The notes under the pieces are model-generated. The model did not search any database, was not told the DNA's origin, and worked only from the letters and a program-made list of their open reading frames with translations. The position numbers were made by a program, and so were the translations under genes. 64,000 nucleotides of DNA from Blastomussa wellsi (Eukaryota; Cnidaria; Anthozoa; Scleractinia; Plerogyridae), in assembly GCA_947652115.1 (NCBI GenBank), contig OX393564.1:3510908-3574907 (forward strand), given 5' to 3'. This document shows, one piece after another, positions 46,101 through 52,221 of this stretch (the first letter of the stretch is position 1; the number at the start of each line of letters is the position of its first letter).

Positions 46101-47060
46101 ACCGTCCTTAAACCCAGCTAACTCTTAGTTGCCGACGCTTAGTTCCAGTAGAATGAAGTGGTTAGGAGTATTGTTAGATTCCCTGGATATGATGGTAGTT
46201 CATCGTGGTGACTCCTCAGCATTCTAAAAGGTTGCCACAGCGTTTCGCTGGTAGCCATTTATACTCCTGGCTAGACTTGCCCCCAGTCGCTCGCTTTTTC
46301 TTTGTATCGAAAGACATGGTAGGGTTATTTGAAGAAGAACGTTTTGTTGTAAACAAAATCTCTTGGAAATCAAGTGCGAGAAACATCGCGGAACGTGCGA
46401 ATGGCTCAGTCGGAACGAGCTTGTTCCGCGCCGCCATTTTGATTTTCAAGCTGGCGCGCGCCCTCCGTATCTACCGGTCTCGCTCGCCATTTTGATTCGG
46501 ACTCCCGCGCTCCCTCCCTGCTGCGCCCTCCGCGTAGAGAATCAAACGAGGGACTTAGAGCAAGTCGAACTCCTGGTTGGAGAGAGGCACTGTGAGAGTA
46601 GCGTCTTGCTCAAGAACACAACACAATACCCCCATAACCGTTAACTTTCTCTCTCTTTTTTGGTTGAGCAGAAGACGAAGACGAAGCCACCAATTTCCCA
46701 AACGGTACCACGGACGATACAGACTTAGAGGCCCTTGAACAGCAAGTGAACCAGATAAGAGAATCTTTGGAATCTCATGAAGAGAGAGCCAACTCAGATC
46801 TCACCAATGGCGACATAGTTATGACTGGGCCGTCGGAGAAGGTAATCCTCCACGGCCCGGGTAGAAACGGGAAGAGTCCGAAGGGTCGCCGAGCAGGTTC
46901 CGACACGGACACAGACGATGGAGATTACAAGAACTCGTCGCGTAGTCAGATGACGGATGACGAGAGTTACATTCAAACCGACGACGACGAAGGCACCGTG
47001 CGAACAGATGACGAGGATATGGAATGGCAGGAGTCGATCAAGCGATGGGTCAATCGTTAG
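13152..47060 (+). CDS. DTN: Dystrobrevin, 19 coding exons, 739 aa
   Basis: Exons: 13152-13189, 14526-14593, 15560-15640, 16930-17143, 17449-17534, 17638-17717, 18550-18627, 19871-19988, 20095-20149, 20458-20497, 21291-21362, 21844-21974, 25772-25906, 27409-27450, 28980-28995, 30648-30751, 32083-32290, 45419-45683, 46672-47060. All junctions keep phase; total 2220 nt, close to vertebrate alpha-dystrobrevin length (about 740 aa). Domains: EF-hand regions (about 40-250), ZZ zinc finger (255-305), one syntrophin-binding helix (about 400-418), coiled coil (about 435-522) and an acidic tail (522-739). Known role: cytoplasmic part of the dystrophin-glycoprotein complex, pairing with dystrophin through the coiled coil and recruiting syntrophin under the membrane. 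The vertebrate motif [18 protein letters not shown] and the coiled-coil phrase [20 protein letters not shown] are nearly unchanged. Tandem ATGs at 13152 and 13155 sit just after an acceptor. Orthology to one vertebrate paralogue (DTNA or DTNB) is not assigned. Confidence 0.95.
13440..13682 (-). mobile_element. tRNA-derived SINE, family B, copy 1
   Basis: On the minus strand the head reads GGTTGGCACAGTGGTGAGAG (A box) with a B box in CAGGTTCGATTCCTGG. The tail runs through a CTCCGAGAGGTTTTTCTCCG phrase. Copies are at 31690-31870 and 59178-59348. It abuts a family A SINE. Confidence 0.8.
13683..13895 (-). mobile_element. SINE family A, copy 2
   Basis: The plus strand carries GGGTGAAGAGAGGCACTGTG and AGTAAAGTGTCTTGC, ending ACTAACCATTAGGCCGCC. 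The minus-strand head is tRNA-like but its B box is eroded. Directly adjacent to the family B SINE. Confidence 0.75.
14187..14221. repeat. Poly-C then poly-A tract
   Basis: About ten C bases followed by an interrupted run of about eighteen A bases. A low-complexity intron tract. Confidence 0.9.
14526..14593 (+). CDS. DTN: Dystrobrevin exon 2
   Basis: 68 nt, acceptor TTTTGTAG, donor GTAAGT. It encodes [20 protein letters not shown] and on to EM. An in-frame ATG at 14491 lies just upstream, so an alternative start in an unspliced or intron-1-initiated transcript is possible. Confidence 0.85.
15001..15504. mobile_element. ~500-bp foldback element in dystrobrevin intron 2
   Basis: Long inverted arms: the left holds CAGTGATTGAACATGCATCA and the right holds its near reverse complement ending in a GTCTACTGGAAAGAGT terminus. 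The left end is ACTCTTCCCAGTAGAC. The centre carries no transposase. A non-autonomous MITE-like element. Confidence 0.8.
15560..15640 (+). CDS. DTN: Dystrobrevin exon 3
   Basis: 81 nt encoding [20 protein letters not shown] and IQNRSN. It aligns with vertebrate LDRIRLSTYRTACKLRFVQK, the start of the dystrophin/dystrobrevin EF-hand region. Acceptor TTTTTCAG, donor GTAAGT. Confidence 0.92.
15815..16449. mobile_element. Foldback element family F, copy 1
   Basis: The left arm holds CATTTTATAGTTCTCTGCAT and the right arm holds GAGGCCTGGTTACATTTCAC then AACTGTAAAAT. A shorter relative with clearer arms is at 50727-50936. The 134-residue minus-strand frame inside has no known domain. Confidence 0.6.
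16930..17143 (+). CDS. DTN: Dystrobrevin exon 4 (EF-hand region)
   Basis: 214 nt encoding [20 protein letters not shown] through [17 protein letters not shown]. This is the most conserved part of the N-terminal helical EF-hand_2 region. Donor GTAAGG. Confidence 0.97.
17449..17534 (+). CDS. DTN: Dystrobrevin exon 5
   Basis: 86 nt encoding [20 protein letters not shown] and AGRLVDKMR. It matches vertebrate GKISVFAVKMALATLCGGK. The degenerate EF loop probably does not bind calcium. Confidence 0.95.
17638..17717 (+). CDS. DTN: Dystrobrevin exon 6
   Basis: 80 nt encoding [20 protein letters not shown] and YLRELLQ, part of the second EF-hand-like region. Donor GTTGGT is weak but the phase fits. 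Confidence 0.93.
18550..18627 (+). CDS. DTN: Dystrobrevin exon 7
   Basis: 78 nt, phase 0 to 0, encoding [20 protein letters not shown] and FFSPDG. It aligns with vertebrate LPTAVFEGPSFGYTEQSARS. The open frame extends into the introns on both sides, but the splice sites define the exon. Confidence 0.93.
19871..19988 (+). CDS. DTN: Dystrobrevin exon 8
   Basis: 118 nt encoding [20 protein letters not shown] through [15 protein letters not shown]. It ends in the first base of the Cys that opens the ZZ finger segment. Acceptor TTTGTTAG, donor GTAAGT. Confidence 0.92.
20095..20149 (+). CDS. DTN: Dystrobrevin exon 9 (ZZ finger, part 1)
   Basis: 55 nt encoding [17 protein letters not shown]. It holds the first zinc-binding CxxC pair (CQIC). 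Confidence 0.95.
20458..20497 (+). CDS. DTN: Dystrobrevin exon 10 (ZZ finger, 40-nt exon)
   Basis: 40 nt encoding [14 protein letters not shown]. It holds the CxxC pair CLHC and the first Cys of the next pair. Acceptor CTTTCAG, donor GTATGT. Confidence 0.95.
20765..20890 (+). repeat. Dispersed repeat shared with 6130-6290
   Basis: It contains GAAGAAGCCTGAAAGAAAGG, a TTCACTTTCATCTACATCCG phrase and CAAATATGAATTATTTC. It is the inverted counterpart of the left copy, here in dystrobrevin intron 10. Confidence 0.6.
21291..21362 (+). CDS. DTN: Dystrobrevin exon 11 (ZZ finger, end)
   Basis: 72 nt, phase 0 to 0, encoding [20 protein letters not shown] and YSTW. It supplies the last Cys of CQDC and the two zinc-binding histidines (GHKQDH), completing the ZZ domain. 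Acceptor TTTTCAG, donor GTTAGT. Confidence 0.93.
21470..21555. repeat. CAAA/CAAGC-rich low-complexity tract
   Basis: Repeated AACAAACAAC and AAGCAAGCAAAC words in intron 11. No unit is exactly repeated over length. Confidence 0.7.
21844..21974 (+). CDS. DTN: Dystrobrevin exon 12
   Basis: 131 nt encoding [20 protein letters not shown] then [20 protein letters not shown]. It matches the vertebrate linker after the ZZ finger (FPDQPEKPLNLAHIV). Acceptor TATTCAG, donor GTGAGT, exit phase 2. Confidence 0.92.
23820..24061 (+). CDS. DTN: Candidate alternative first exon: Ser-rich dystrobrevin N-terminus
   Basis: The ATG at 23820 follows in-frame TAA and TGA codons. The first ~50 residues are nearly all Ser with Gly, Arg and Lys (hexanucleotide-like AGTTCTAGT units). 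Then follows a non-repetitive part, [20 protein letters not shown] through KVRVKGAAS. The frame hits TAA exactly inside a strong donor GTAAGT at 24062, so it looks built to be spliced. It ends in phase 2, the phase required by exon 13 at 25772. Joined to exons 13-19 it gives 1401 nt (466 aa), keeping the syntrophin helix, coiled coil and tail but losing EF-hands and ZZ. Inferred: an internal-promoter short isoform. The phase match alone would arise by chance one time in three. It could be an unrelated lncRNA or a chance frame. Confidence 0.5.
25468..25687. mobile_element. Perfect inverted-repeat element, Penelope/hammerhead-like, copy 1
   Basis: Two exact 76-nt arms (25521-25596 and 25607-25682) flank a 10-nt spacer. 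The arm ends in GACGTTTCGAG, matching the GCTCGAAACGTC side of hammerhead motifs found in Penelope-like retroelements. The hammerhead core itself is lost from the spacer. A leader GGTGCTGCGTCGGTGGGAAG precedes both this copy and the one at 32851. Confidence 0.7.
25772..25906 (+). CDS. DTN: Dystrobrevin exon 13
   Basis: 135 nt encoding [20 protein letters not shown] through [11 protein letters not shown], a Ser/Pro-rich linker. Phase 2 in and phase 2 out. It is also the predicted acceptor exon for the Ser-rich alternative first exon. Confidence 0.88.
27409..27450 (+). CDS. DTN: Dystrobrevin exon 14 (syntrophin-binding helix, part 1)
   Basis: 42 nt encoding [14 protein letters not shown]. It matches vertebrate LDEEHRLIARYAARLAAE, the second syntrophin-binding site. 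Acceptor AATTCCAG, donor GTAAGT. Confidence 0.93.
28980..28995 (+). CDS. DTN: Dystrobrevin exon 15, 16-nt microexon
   Basis: Sixteen bases (ACTCGCGGCGAATTCG) between AG and GTAAGT encode the end of RLAANS, finishing the syntrophin-binding helix. Without it exon 14 (phase 2) could not join exon 16 (phase 0) in frame, which strongly supports it. Confidence 0.88.
30015..30217. repeat. 51-bp tandem array, 4 copies, each with a hairpin
   Basis: Four near-identical 51-bp units contain TATAGCTCATTCGAACAAGG and GGTTATTTCAATAACC; the latter is a self-complementary hairpin. The array runs straight into the terminus of a foldback element (30204-30480). In dystrobrevin intron 15. Confidence 0.92.
30204..30480. 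mobile_element. Foldback element family G, copy 1
   Basis: The left end AGAGCGCTTTTCAATTGAGT and internal phrases CGAGTTTTGATTGGTTCACT and GTGATTGGTCAGAATT are shared with 44094-44381. The right terminus is eroded here. Confidence 0.65.
30648..30751 (+). CDS. DTN: Dystrobrevin exon 16 (start of coiled coil)
   Basis: 104 nt encoding [20 protein letters not shown] then [14 protein letters not shown]. It aligns with vertebrate FTIDANKQQRQLIAELENKN. Acceptor CTTTTAG, donor GTACAT. Confidence 0.95.
31316..31388 (-). repeat. tRNA-derived SINE head (cloverleaf-competent)
   Basis: The minus strand has a GTTCTCG acceptor arm pairing with CGGGGAC, an A box in TAGCTCAGTGGATAGAG and a B box in GGGTTCGATTCC. 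The anticodon position reads GGT, but the invariant U33 is C and no CCA-proximal terminator follows; a SINE-like tail continues instead. Read as a SINE, not a working tRNA-Thr. Confidence 0.6.
31690..31870 (-). mobile_element. tRNA-derived SINE, family B, diverged copy
   Basis: It shares with 13440-13682 the AGAACCACCAACAAGCTCAA phrase, the B-box remnant and the TGTCACCAC head. Older, with many substitutions. Confidence 0.55.
32083..32290 (+). CDS. DTN: Dystrobrevin exon 17 (coiled coil)
   Basis: 208 nt encoding [20 protein letters not shown] through [20 protein letters not shown] and EGLMNLLK. This is the heptad-patterned segment that pairs with the dystrophin coiled coil, and one of the best conserved parts of the family. 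Exit phase 0, donor GTAAGT. Confidence 0.97.
32851..33108. mobile_element. Inverted-repeat element with decayed hammerhead core, copy 2
   Basis: Arms 32905-32996 and 33005-33096 with an 8-nt spacer. On both strands a stem GGGC/GCTC followed by GAAACGTC resembles the Penelope-type hammerhead. The expected core CTGANGA is altered: CCGACGA on minus and TCGACGA on plus. Same leader as at 25468. Confidence 0.7.
33520..33850. repeat. Degenerate GGGATAGTCACGC array
   Basis: At least six imperfect copies of a GGATAGTCACGCTTTT-like word, spaced about 40-60 bp, some with a TTGCGGG lead. Too diverged for an exact unit. Confidence 0.55.
34268..34365. repeat. Two-copy G-rich tandem repeat with G4 motif
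   Basis: GGTTTCCTTGGAAACG occurs twice after G-rich tracts. The run at 34278-34295, GGGTGGGGTGGGTGAGGG, fits a four-tract quadruplex on the coding strand. Confidence 0.7.
34982..35590 (+). CDS. DTN: Candidate alternative last exon of dystrobrevin
   Basis: An acceptor with a good pyrimidine tract (TTCTGTCTCTTGCAG) ends at about 34982. Entered in phase 0 from exon 17 it reads Ala-Glu-Asn-Leu-stop, giving a 526-aa protein that ends just after the coiled coil. An AATAAA at 35562-35567 is followed at once by a long G/T-rich run, a strong poly(A) context. Known: vertebrate dystrobrevins have isoforms truncated after the coiled coil. Only four codons are added, so support is limited. Confidence 0.35.
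35562..35595 (+). terminator. Possible intronic poly(A) signal
   Basis: AATAAA followed within 5-30 nt by a GGGGGGGTGGGGGTGTGGGT run, a classical downstream element. Would serve the candidate early last exon. Confidence 0.4.
36420..36610. repeat. Degenerate TTCGGTT-rich low-order repeat
   Basis: Many CGGTTC, TTCGGTTG and GAGCTCGGCTC words at irregular spacing. No ORF, origin unknown. Confidence 0.5.
40264..40440. mobile_element. Foldback MITE, family C, copy 2
   Basis: TTGACCATTTTCGCATTGCC at the left matches GGCAATGCGAAAACGGTCAA at the right. The core CCATAATACACC and the AAAATTTTGCATA arms are shared with 4317 and 50366, while the outer arms differ. Confidence 0.8.
41773..41778 (+). promoter_or_regulatory. 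DTN: TATA box for candidate internal promoter
   Basis: TATATA in GTGCTATATATGTTC, about 90 bp before the ATG at 41864. Position suits a start site near 41800-41810. Confidence 0.35.
41864..42082 (+). CDS. DTN: Candidate internal first exon with membrane segment
   Basis: The 73-codon frame starts [14 protein letters not shown], has a hydrophobic stretch [18 protein letters not shown] and a Cys-rich part (CVSC). At 42083 GTAACG offers a donor in phase 0, the phase needed by dystrobrevin exon 18 at 45419. Joined to exons 18 and 19 it gives 873 nt (290 aa): a membrane-anchored form of only the C-terminal tail. The open frame continues 86 codons past the donor, so the end is less certain than in the Ser-rich exon. 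It could be an independent small gene. Confidence 0.35.
44094..44381. mobile_element. Foldback element family G, copy 2
   Basis: Ends GGGCGGTTTTCAATCGAGTG and TACTCAATTGAAACTCGCTC are inverted. Internal TTTTGATTGGTTCACTGGGT is shared with 30204-30480. Non-coding. Confidence 0.7.
45419..45683 (+). CDS. DTN: Dystrobrevin exon 18
   Basis: 265 nt encoding [20 protein letters not shown] through [20 protein letters not shown] and VRELNS. It matches vertebrate [20 protein letters not shown] and the GDVQEAF segment. Phase 0 in, phase 1 out. Confidence 0.95.
46581..46640 (-). mobile_element. SINE family A fragment
   Basis: GAGAGAGGCACTGTGAGAGT and CTTGCTCAAGAACACAACAC match the family A body. It lies 30 bp before the last dystrobrevin exon. 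Confidence 0.6.
46672..47060 (+). CDS. DTN: Dystrobrevin exon 19 (acidic C-terminus and stop)
   Basis: 389 nt encoding [20 protein letters not shown], a second short helix ([19 protein letters not shown]), then a strongly acidic tail ([30 protein letters not shown]) and TAG at 47058-47060. The vertebrate tail is also acidic (EEGAEEEEE) but shorter in this part; the distal acidic block and the [11 protein letters not shown] end are not recognised from vertebrates. Confidence 0.9.
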
Positions 47061-48020
47061 ACCGTCGCCATAAATCGATAGATGGTCGTAGAACTCAGAT
47101 AATCATAGACTTATTTTTGTATTTCGCATTAAAACAATACCCCAAAGACTGACAATGTTAAGATTTGACTAGTCTTAGTTCCTTGGGCGACCCACAACGC
47201 ACGGAAAAGGGTCGTTTATTCATTGAACTGACACTGCTTCTGCTTCGTCAGTATCGAGCTTAGATCTGAGTTGCTTAGAATTCAGTTTTTTGCGAGAGAT
47301 AGACGAAATTCTCTCGTCCGTTTCAACGGCCGCAGCGTAGGTTAGGCGAGGACAGTTGAAGAAACGTCAAGCTGGATTTCGGATGTAAGATTATTTTTTA
47401 CAAAGTCACGCTACTTATAAGTAAAACGCTCCAACCGTAGTCACTCGATCATCAAGAATTTTTTGTTTATCTTTGACAACTTTTGGCATCGTTTTGTTGG
47501 CTTTTTTTCATAGCTTTGCCAAGTATCTATCATCTCAGCGTGAGGTTTTTGGCTTTTCCAGTGGCTGAAAAATTATTGCGCGGAACTTCAAATTTATTTT
47601 GCCCAGGTTCAACTCCTAATCTGTCGTTCTCTGACCAGTGACAGAACTTGTGAAGGTTCTACGCTTCTGCTATGCACAAATGTAAATAGTTATACATACC
47701 TGGTCGACCCTCCCACAAGCTGAAATTCTTTACAATTTCCATTAACAATATTTGTTCATTCGCAGTGATTCTTATTAATTCCTCAGTGCTAAATTCACCG
47801 ACGTTAAAACAAAATTTATTTTATTTTTAACGAACAAAGAAAGTTGTCAAAAATCAACGAAAAAAAAAAGAAAACACGACCTTTAAAGCATCGCCAGAGT
47901 ACAAGAAAGGAAGTGTTTTCAAAACAGTATTTTATCCCTATTTGTGAATTATCTATGATGAAGTATAGTTTCAATGAGATAACTTCGAATCAATTGTTTG
48001 TTCTTGTTCGTTCGTGAATT

Positions 48021-48026
48021 AATAAA
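48021..48026 (+). terminator. DTN: Poly(A) signal 1 of dystrobrevin
   Basis: AATAAA about 960 nt after the stop codon, in an AT-rich 3' UTR. Confidence 0.45.
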
Positions 48027-48096
48027 CAAAAGCAACGGATAATATCGTGCCTTAATTGGGACCTAGGTACAATTATAGATCTTGTACGGTTCTCTA

Positions 48097-48102
48097 AATA
48101 AA
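48097..48102 (+). terminator. DTN: Poly(A) signal 2 of dystrobrevin
   Basis: AATAAA followed within 10 nt by GGGTGTTTCTC, a T/G-rich downstream element. Preferred over the first signal. Confidence 0.5.
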
Positions 48103-50365
48103 GATTAGAGGGTGTTTCTCCCCTCTAAGTTATCAACTGCATCACATTTTGGCGTATTAAAATTACTGATATTTTCAATTCGGAGAGTCCGTTGCTCAAT
48201 AAGAAAGTGTTTCAAAAGCCGACGTTCGACATCAAATTCTACTGAACATGACTCCGAGGTTTTCTGGCTAAAAATACAAATTTTCGAATATTCTTTTGCC
48301 TGTTAATTCCCACAAGCGACTTGATACAAAGAAGGCAAAACCAAATAAAGAAGTTTAACCAGGAAGCCTCGGCGCCATGTTTGCATTCTGATATATCGAA
48401 TGTGGAACGTTGGACTATTTTGGAACGATTTATGTCCTCGTCCATTTAATGTTAATTGCCCATGGCTTTTATTTTTACAGGTATCGTCTTTTTACCTACT
48501 TTTATCACACCAACCTTATTTAGCCCTGAAACGTAACATTAAAAGTTTGGTTTTTTTGTTCATGTTTCTGAAAAAGGTGCTTTATTTTCGCCATTAATGT
48601 GGGTGGGCATATCGGAGCAACGCCCATCTCCTCATCAAGATTTGGTAGAATTGTAACTTTCTGGTTCATTTTTAAAAATGCAAGCCAGGGCTGTGAATCA
48701 GAAGTCTGATTATACATTTGAGCACTGAGATAAAAATTTCCCTCAGTCGATTCGTAAAAAACGGTTCCAAATAAAATCCATCCGACTCCTGTAACTAGCG
48801 CAACACTAGGGATGATAACACTGCTTTACCTTCATCTCGATGCACTGAAAACGAAACCGCACCTAAAAAAACCGCACCTACCATGGTAATGGCACTTATT
48901 TAGCGCATTTTCCATATACATGTTCAAATGCGCTTTTACACTTCTAGTCAGGGGCGAAATCGGACATCAGGATGCCTCTGACTAGCTGCTGTTTCTTAGC
49001 TTCCCGTGGCATCAGGAATTTCAGAGTTAGGATGGAGTTGAGCGTTTTCAACATTAACTCGTTTTTGCTGAGGAGGTGCACAGTACAGGATATTCAGGTT
49101 TTTCTGGTCATAACAGCAGAAATCTTTATTATATGCTAAGTAATGTTACAACTTTTTTGGATTACCTTCCACATGCTCGTCCCCATGGCCGCTTGTCCCG
49201 GCCCGTCCCCCCCGGACGTCCCTGTTAGCTGGCTGAGCGGTGTTCGAGAACACAGTGGCTCTGGGGACACTGATCTGATTGGCTAAAATCTAACGAAGAG
49301 ACCAAATCAAATCAACCATTTTAAACTATCTTATGACAAAGGATTTTTTAAACGGCTTATGTGACTGGCGCTCTTTTGTTAGATTCTAACCAAACGTCAC
49401 GTGTCCCCAGAGCCACTTGTTCCTCCTGCAATGCCCAGCCGGCAGAGGGACAAGCGGTTCTGGGGAGAATGTTAAAGAAACTTCGTTGTCAACATAATAA
49501 TAGAGTTTTAGCAACTTGGACGGCAAAGGCAACGAGAACGCCACGAAACAATGCGTTTAATGAGCACAAACAATCGCTCTGCTCTGCGTTTTATAGTTCT
49601 GTACATTTCTGTGCTTTCATCTGCAAAACAACAACGTGTAATGACCAAATTTTATGTTTTCTCGAGAACGTGAACGCATGGTGGCCAAGTTTTTTTTCTT
49701 TTTCCTAACTTTAACGCCGTTCATAGTAATTTAGTTCCTGGACAGTTCGTCAGCCTTTTCCAAGTTAAACAAATTTCAATAATTGGCAAAGCGTCACAGA
49801 AACGAGAAGTTATATTTTTGAAATGACGTTGTCGTTGCCGTCGCCGGGCCCGCGGTCCTTCGGGTCTGCGCCAGAAGTCAAAACCAGAAAGATCGCGAGC
49901 TCTGGGGACAAGAATGAACTGAAGTTTTTTTTCTCATTTTCCGCCATTTTGAGGCCAGCTTTTTTCCTTAGTCTGCCATCGTTAATGGTACACTTCGTCC
50001 TGCCATTGTCAACAAGGCCAGTGACGTGCCTCACAGATACAAAACTACTTTGAAACGTGAAACAATCTCCGTCACAAAATAATATGAATACTCTGACGTC
50101 AATCATTTAAACAAAACTTCTACCGTTGGAATAAACTTTCGCTAAAAGGCAAGAGCGTCGTCTTGCTGCTGTCTCTGTTGTTATTACAATTACTGAGCGT
50201 ACCTCACTTTCGTAGCAAAAGAAATACTTCTGAGCTGTCCAAAAATCTCTTATTTCTGACATTTGCTCCATGAAGTCGAGGTTCTAGTAAACTAGTAAAG
50301 CCGGTTCCTTTTGGACAAACATACCGTAAACTAAGTCACAAACTGCTCGATTCTTATTTCTTTTA

Positions 50366-50542
50366 ATTCTCTACTTGCACAATACCATAATAGACCGCTT
50401 CTACCCCCCAAAATATTTGCATAGGCATTGTTTTAGATTTCCCTTGGGACATCATGTCCCAGGAGAAATTGCAAACAATGATTGTGCAAAAGTTTGGGGG
50501 GGGTAAAAGAGGTGTATTATGGGATTTGTGCAAGTAGAGAAT
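50366..50542. mobile_element. Foldback MITE, family C, copy 3
   Basis: ATTCTCTACTTGCACAAT at the left and TTGTGCAAGTAGAGAAT at the right; core CCATAAT.GACC and AAGTTTGGGGGG arms. Very similar to 4317-4486. Both sides also touch an ACACGTGCGCGCGTCGGGAT inverted pair (about 50565 and 50685). Confidence 0.8.
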
Positions 50543-50726
50543 AAGCCAGTTCAAGGTTTCAAAAACACGTGCGCGCGTCGGGATAAAATGAAGCATATAT
50601 TAAAAATACAAAAGATTTTGAATTCAAATTCGAGCAAATATTTGCATGACAAAAGAAGTAAAGTTGTATGCTTTTGTTTTATCCCGACGCGCGCACGTGT
50701 TTCTTGAAACTCCGTTTTGGCTTATA

Positions 50727-50936
50727 GGACATTTTACAGTTCTGTGCCGAGTTACCAAGCCTCTGAGTGGAAGTGAGGCTGAAGATGACCTTGTGATACA
50801 AACTCTCTTGCTTTTGACATGTAAATCCTTGTGTTCTTATGCTAACTAGTTTCTGGTCTTTATCATGACAAGGTCACCCCAAACCTCGTTTTCATACAGA
50901 GGCCTGGTAACATTTCACAGAACTGTAAAATAGTCT
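50727..50936. mobile_element. Foldback element family F, copy 2
   Basis: GACATTTTACAGTTCTGTGC at the left pairs with CACAGAACTGTAAAATAGTC at the right. Internal GAGTGGAAGTGAGGCTGAAG is shared with 15815-16449. Confidence 0.75.
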
Positions 50937-51414
50937 AATGGCTAATGTTTCTCTCAAAGGCACACGAGTTTTTGACTATCTAAAAAAATAATGCATTGAA
51001 TTTAAACAACAACGAAAACATTTTGCTGACATTGGGACAATTAAGAACAATGATAACTATAAATCTAAATTATATTTAACAAGACTGAATGTGACAAGAA
51101 AAATGACATGCTTAAAGGCCGCTTTCTGCCACAAACATTTTGAAAATTACGTTTGGATCCTTACAAACCTAACGCTGACAAGGCCATGTTTGTATTTAAG
51201 GCTATATCCATACCTAGGCCTAACGAATGTAAACGCAAACAATATTTGTGCCCACACGAGTGTAGCGATCGTTTACACTTATTGTTGCTGTTTACAAATG
51301 TCCGTTTACGAGCCTATACCCCCGCTTACGGAAATATAAATAAATTTCATGACGATCGTTTGAGTCGGTTACGTGTGGACATAGCTATGGTTAACCAACA
51401 ACCGCCCGTGCATA

Positions 51415-51420
51415 TTTATT
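51415..51420 (-). terminator. Possible poly(A) signal of ARM-TPR-MYND gene
   Basis: Minus-strand AATAAA (plus TTTATT) about 625 nt after the stop codon. The nearest canonical signal noticed; alternatives may exist. Confidence 0.3.
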
Positions 51421-51680
51421 GACACGTGACTAGTTCCCTCCCAGAGTATGGTGCTGGGTCTTGGTGACTCGAGTCACACAAAACAATAAATGAAAACAAC
51501 GGTAATGAAATTTATACTACAATCTACTTTGTGGATACTTATTGCTTAGCTATAAACTTAACACTACTTTAGTTTTTAGCTTGTCAAATGTATAATCGAC
51601 ATCTTTCTGGTTTGTAGGTTACGGTATAGATTTGAAAAAAAAGAAAAAAAAACGGGAGGGCGATTCTGTTAGGAAACTCA

Positions 51681-51762
51681 AATGCATTGAATTGCATTGA
51701 ATTCAAATGCATTGAATTCAAATGTGAATTGCATTGAATTCAAATGCATTCAAATGCATTGT
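51681..51762. repeat. GAATTCAAATGCATT short tandem repeat
   Basis: About six imperfect copies of a GCATTGAATTCAAAT-like word, each nearly palindromic (GAATTC, ATGCAT). In the 3' region of the ARM-TPR-MYND gene. Confidence 0.85.
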
Positions 51763-52044
51763 TGTTAAGAAACTGTTAGGAAACTCAAAGTGCATAAATG
51801 CACATGCGTGTCATTTGAAGCTTGCAGAACCAAGAAAAGCATATGTCATAAAATTAAAACAAAAGACAAAAGCAAACAAACTAGAAATATTAACTGTTAC
51901 CTGAACGACACTTCTTGCGGTAACCTAGCGCATCTCATTTGAAAAACACACGACCACCAACAAGTACAAAAACATTCAAGTTTTGAGCCTCAAACTTATA
52001 CCATAACCTTGATGACATTCAGCAGATGCCTGAATGCGCTTGTT

Positions 52045-52221
52045 TCATTTTTTGCAGTAGCTCTTATGACCTAGTTCCCAGGCCAACACTTGGCACTCGC
52101 GGCTACAGTATACCTCTTCGCAATTAGCGCATCTTTTCAGTTTGTCTCCTTCCCCGCCAACACAGTTGCCACAACGACGGATCGGTTCCATGCCATACGA
52201 ATCACGGTATTTGACCATAAT
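52045..52221 (-). CDS. ARM-TPR-MYND gene, MYND zinc finger exon and stop
   Basis: 177 nt. The finger is C-x2-C-x10-C-x2-C-x4-C-x3-C-x8-H-x3-C (CGNC, CANC, YCSREC, GHKSYC), all eight ligands present, and the protein ends two Lys later. Known: MYND fingers bind proline-rich peptides, not DNA. Stop TGA at 52045-52047. Confidence 0.93.
   Translation of the reverse strand: MMVKYRDSYGMEPIRRCGNCVGGEGDKLKRCANCEEVYCSRECQVLAWELGHKSYCKK

Larger units (their letters stand above)
48110..51414. other. Intergenic region, convergent gene ends
   Basis: No gene recognised. It contains an inverted pair GTGGCTCTGGGGACAC / GTGTCCCCAGAGCCAC (49252-49267 and 49399-49414), a family C foldback (50366-50542) and a family F foldback (50727-50936). 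Confidence 0.55.
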
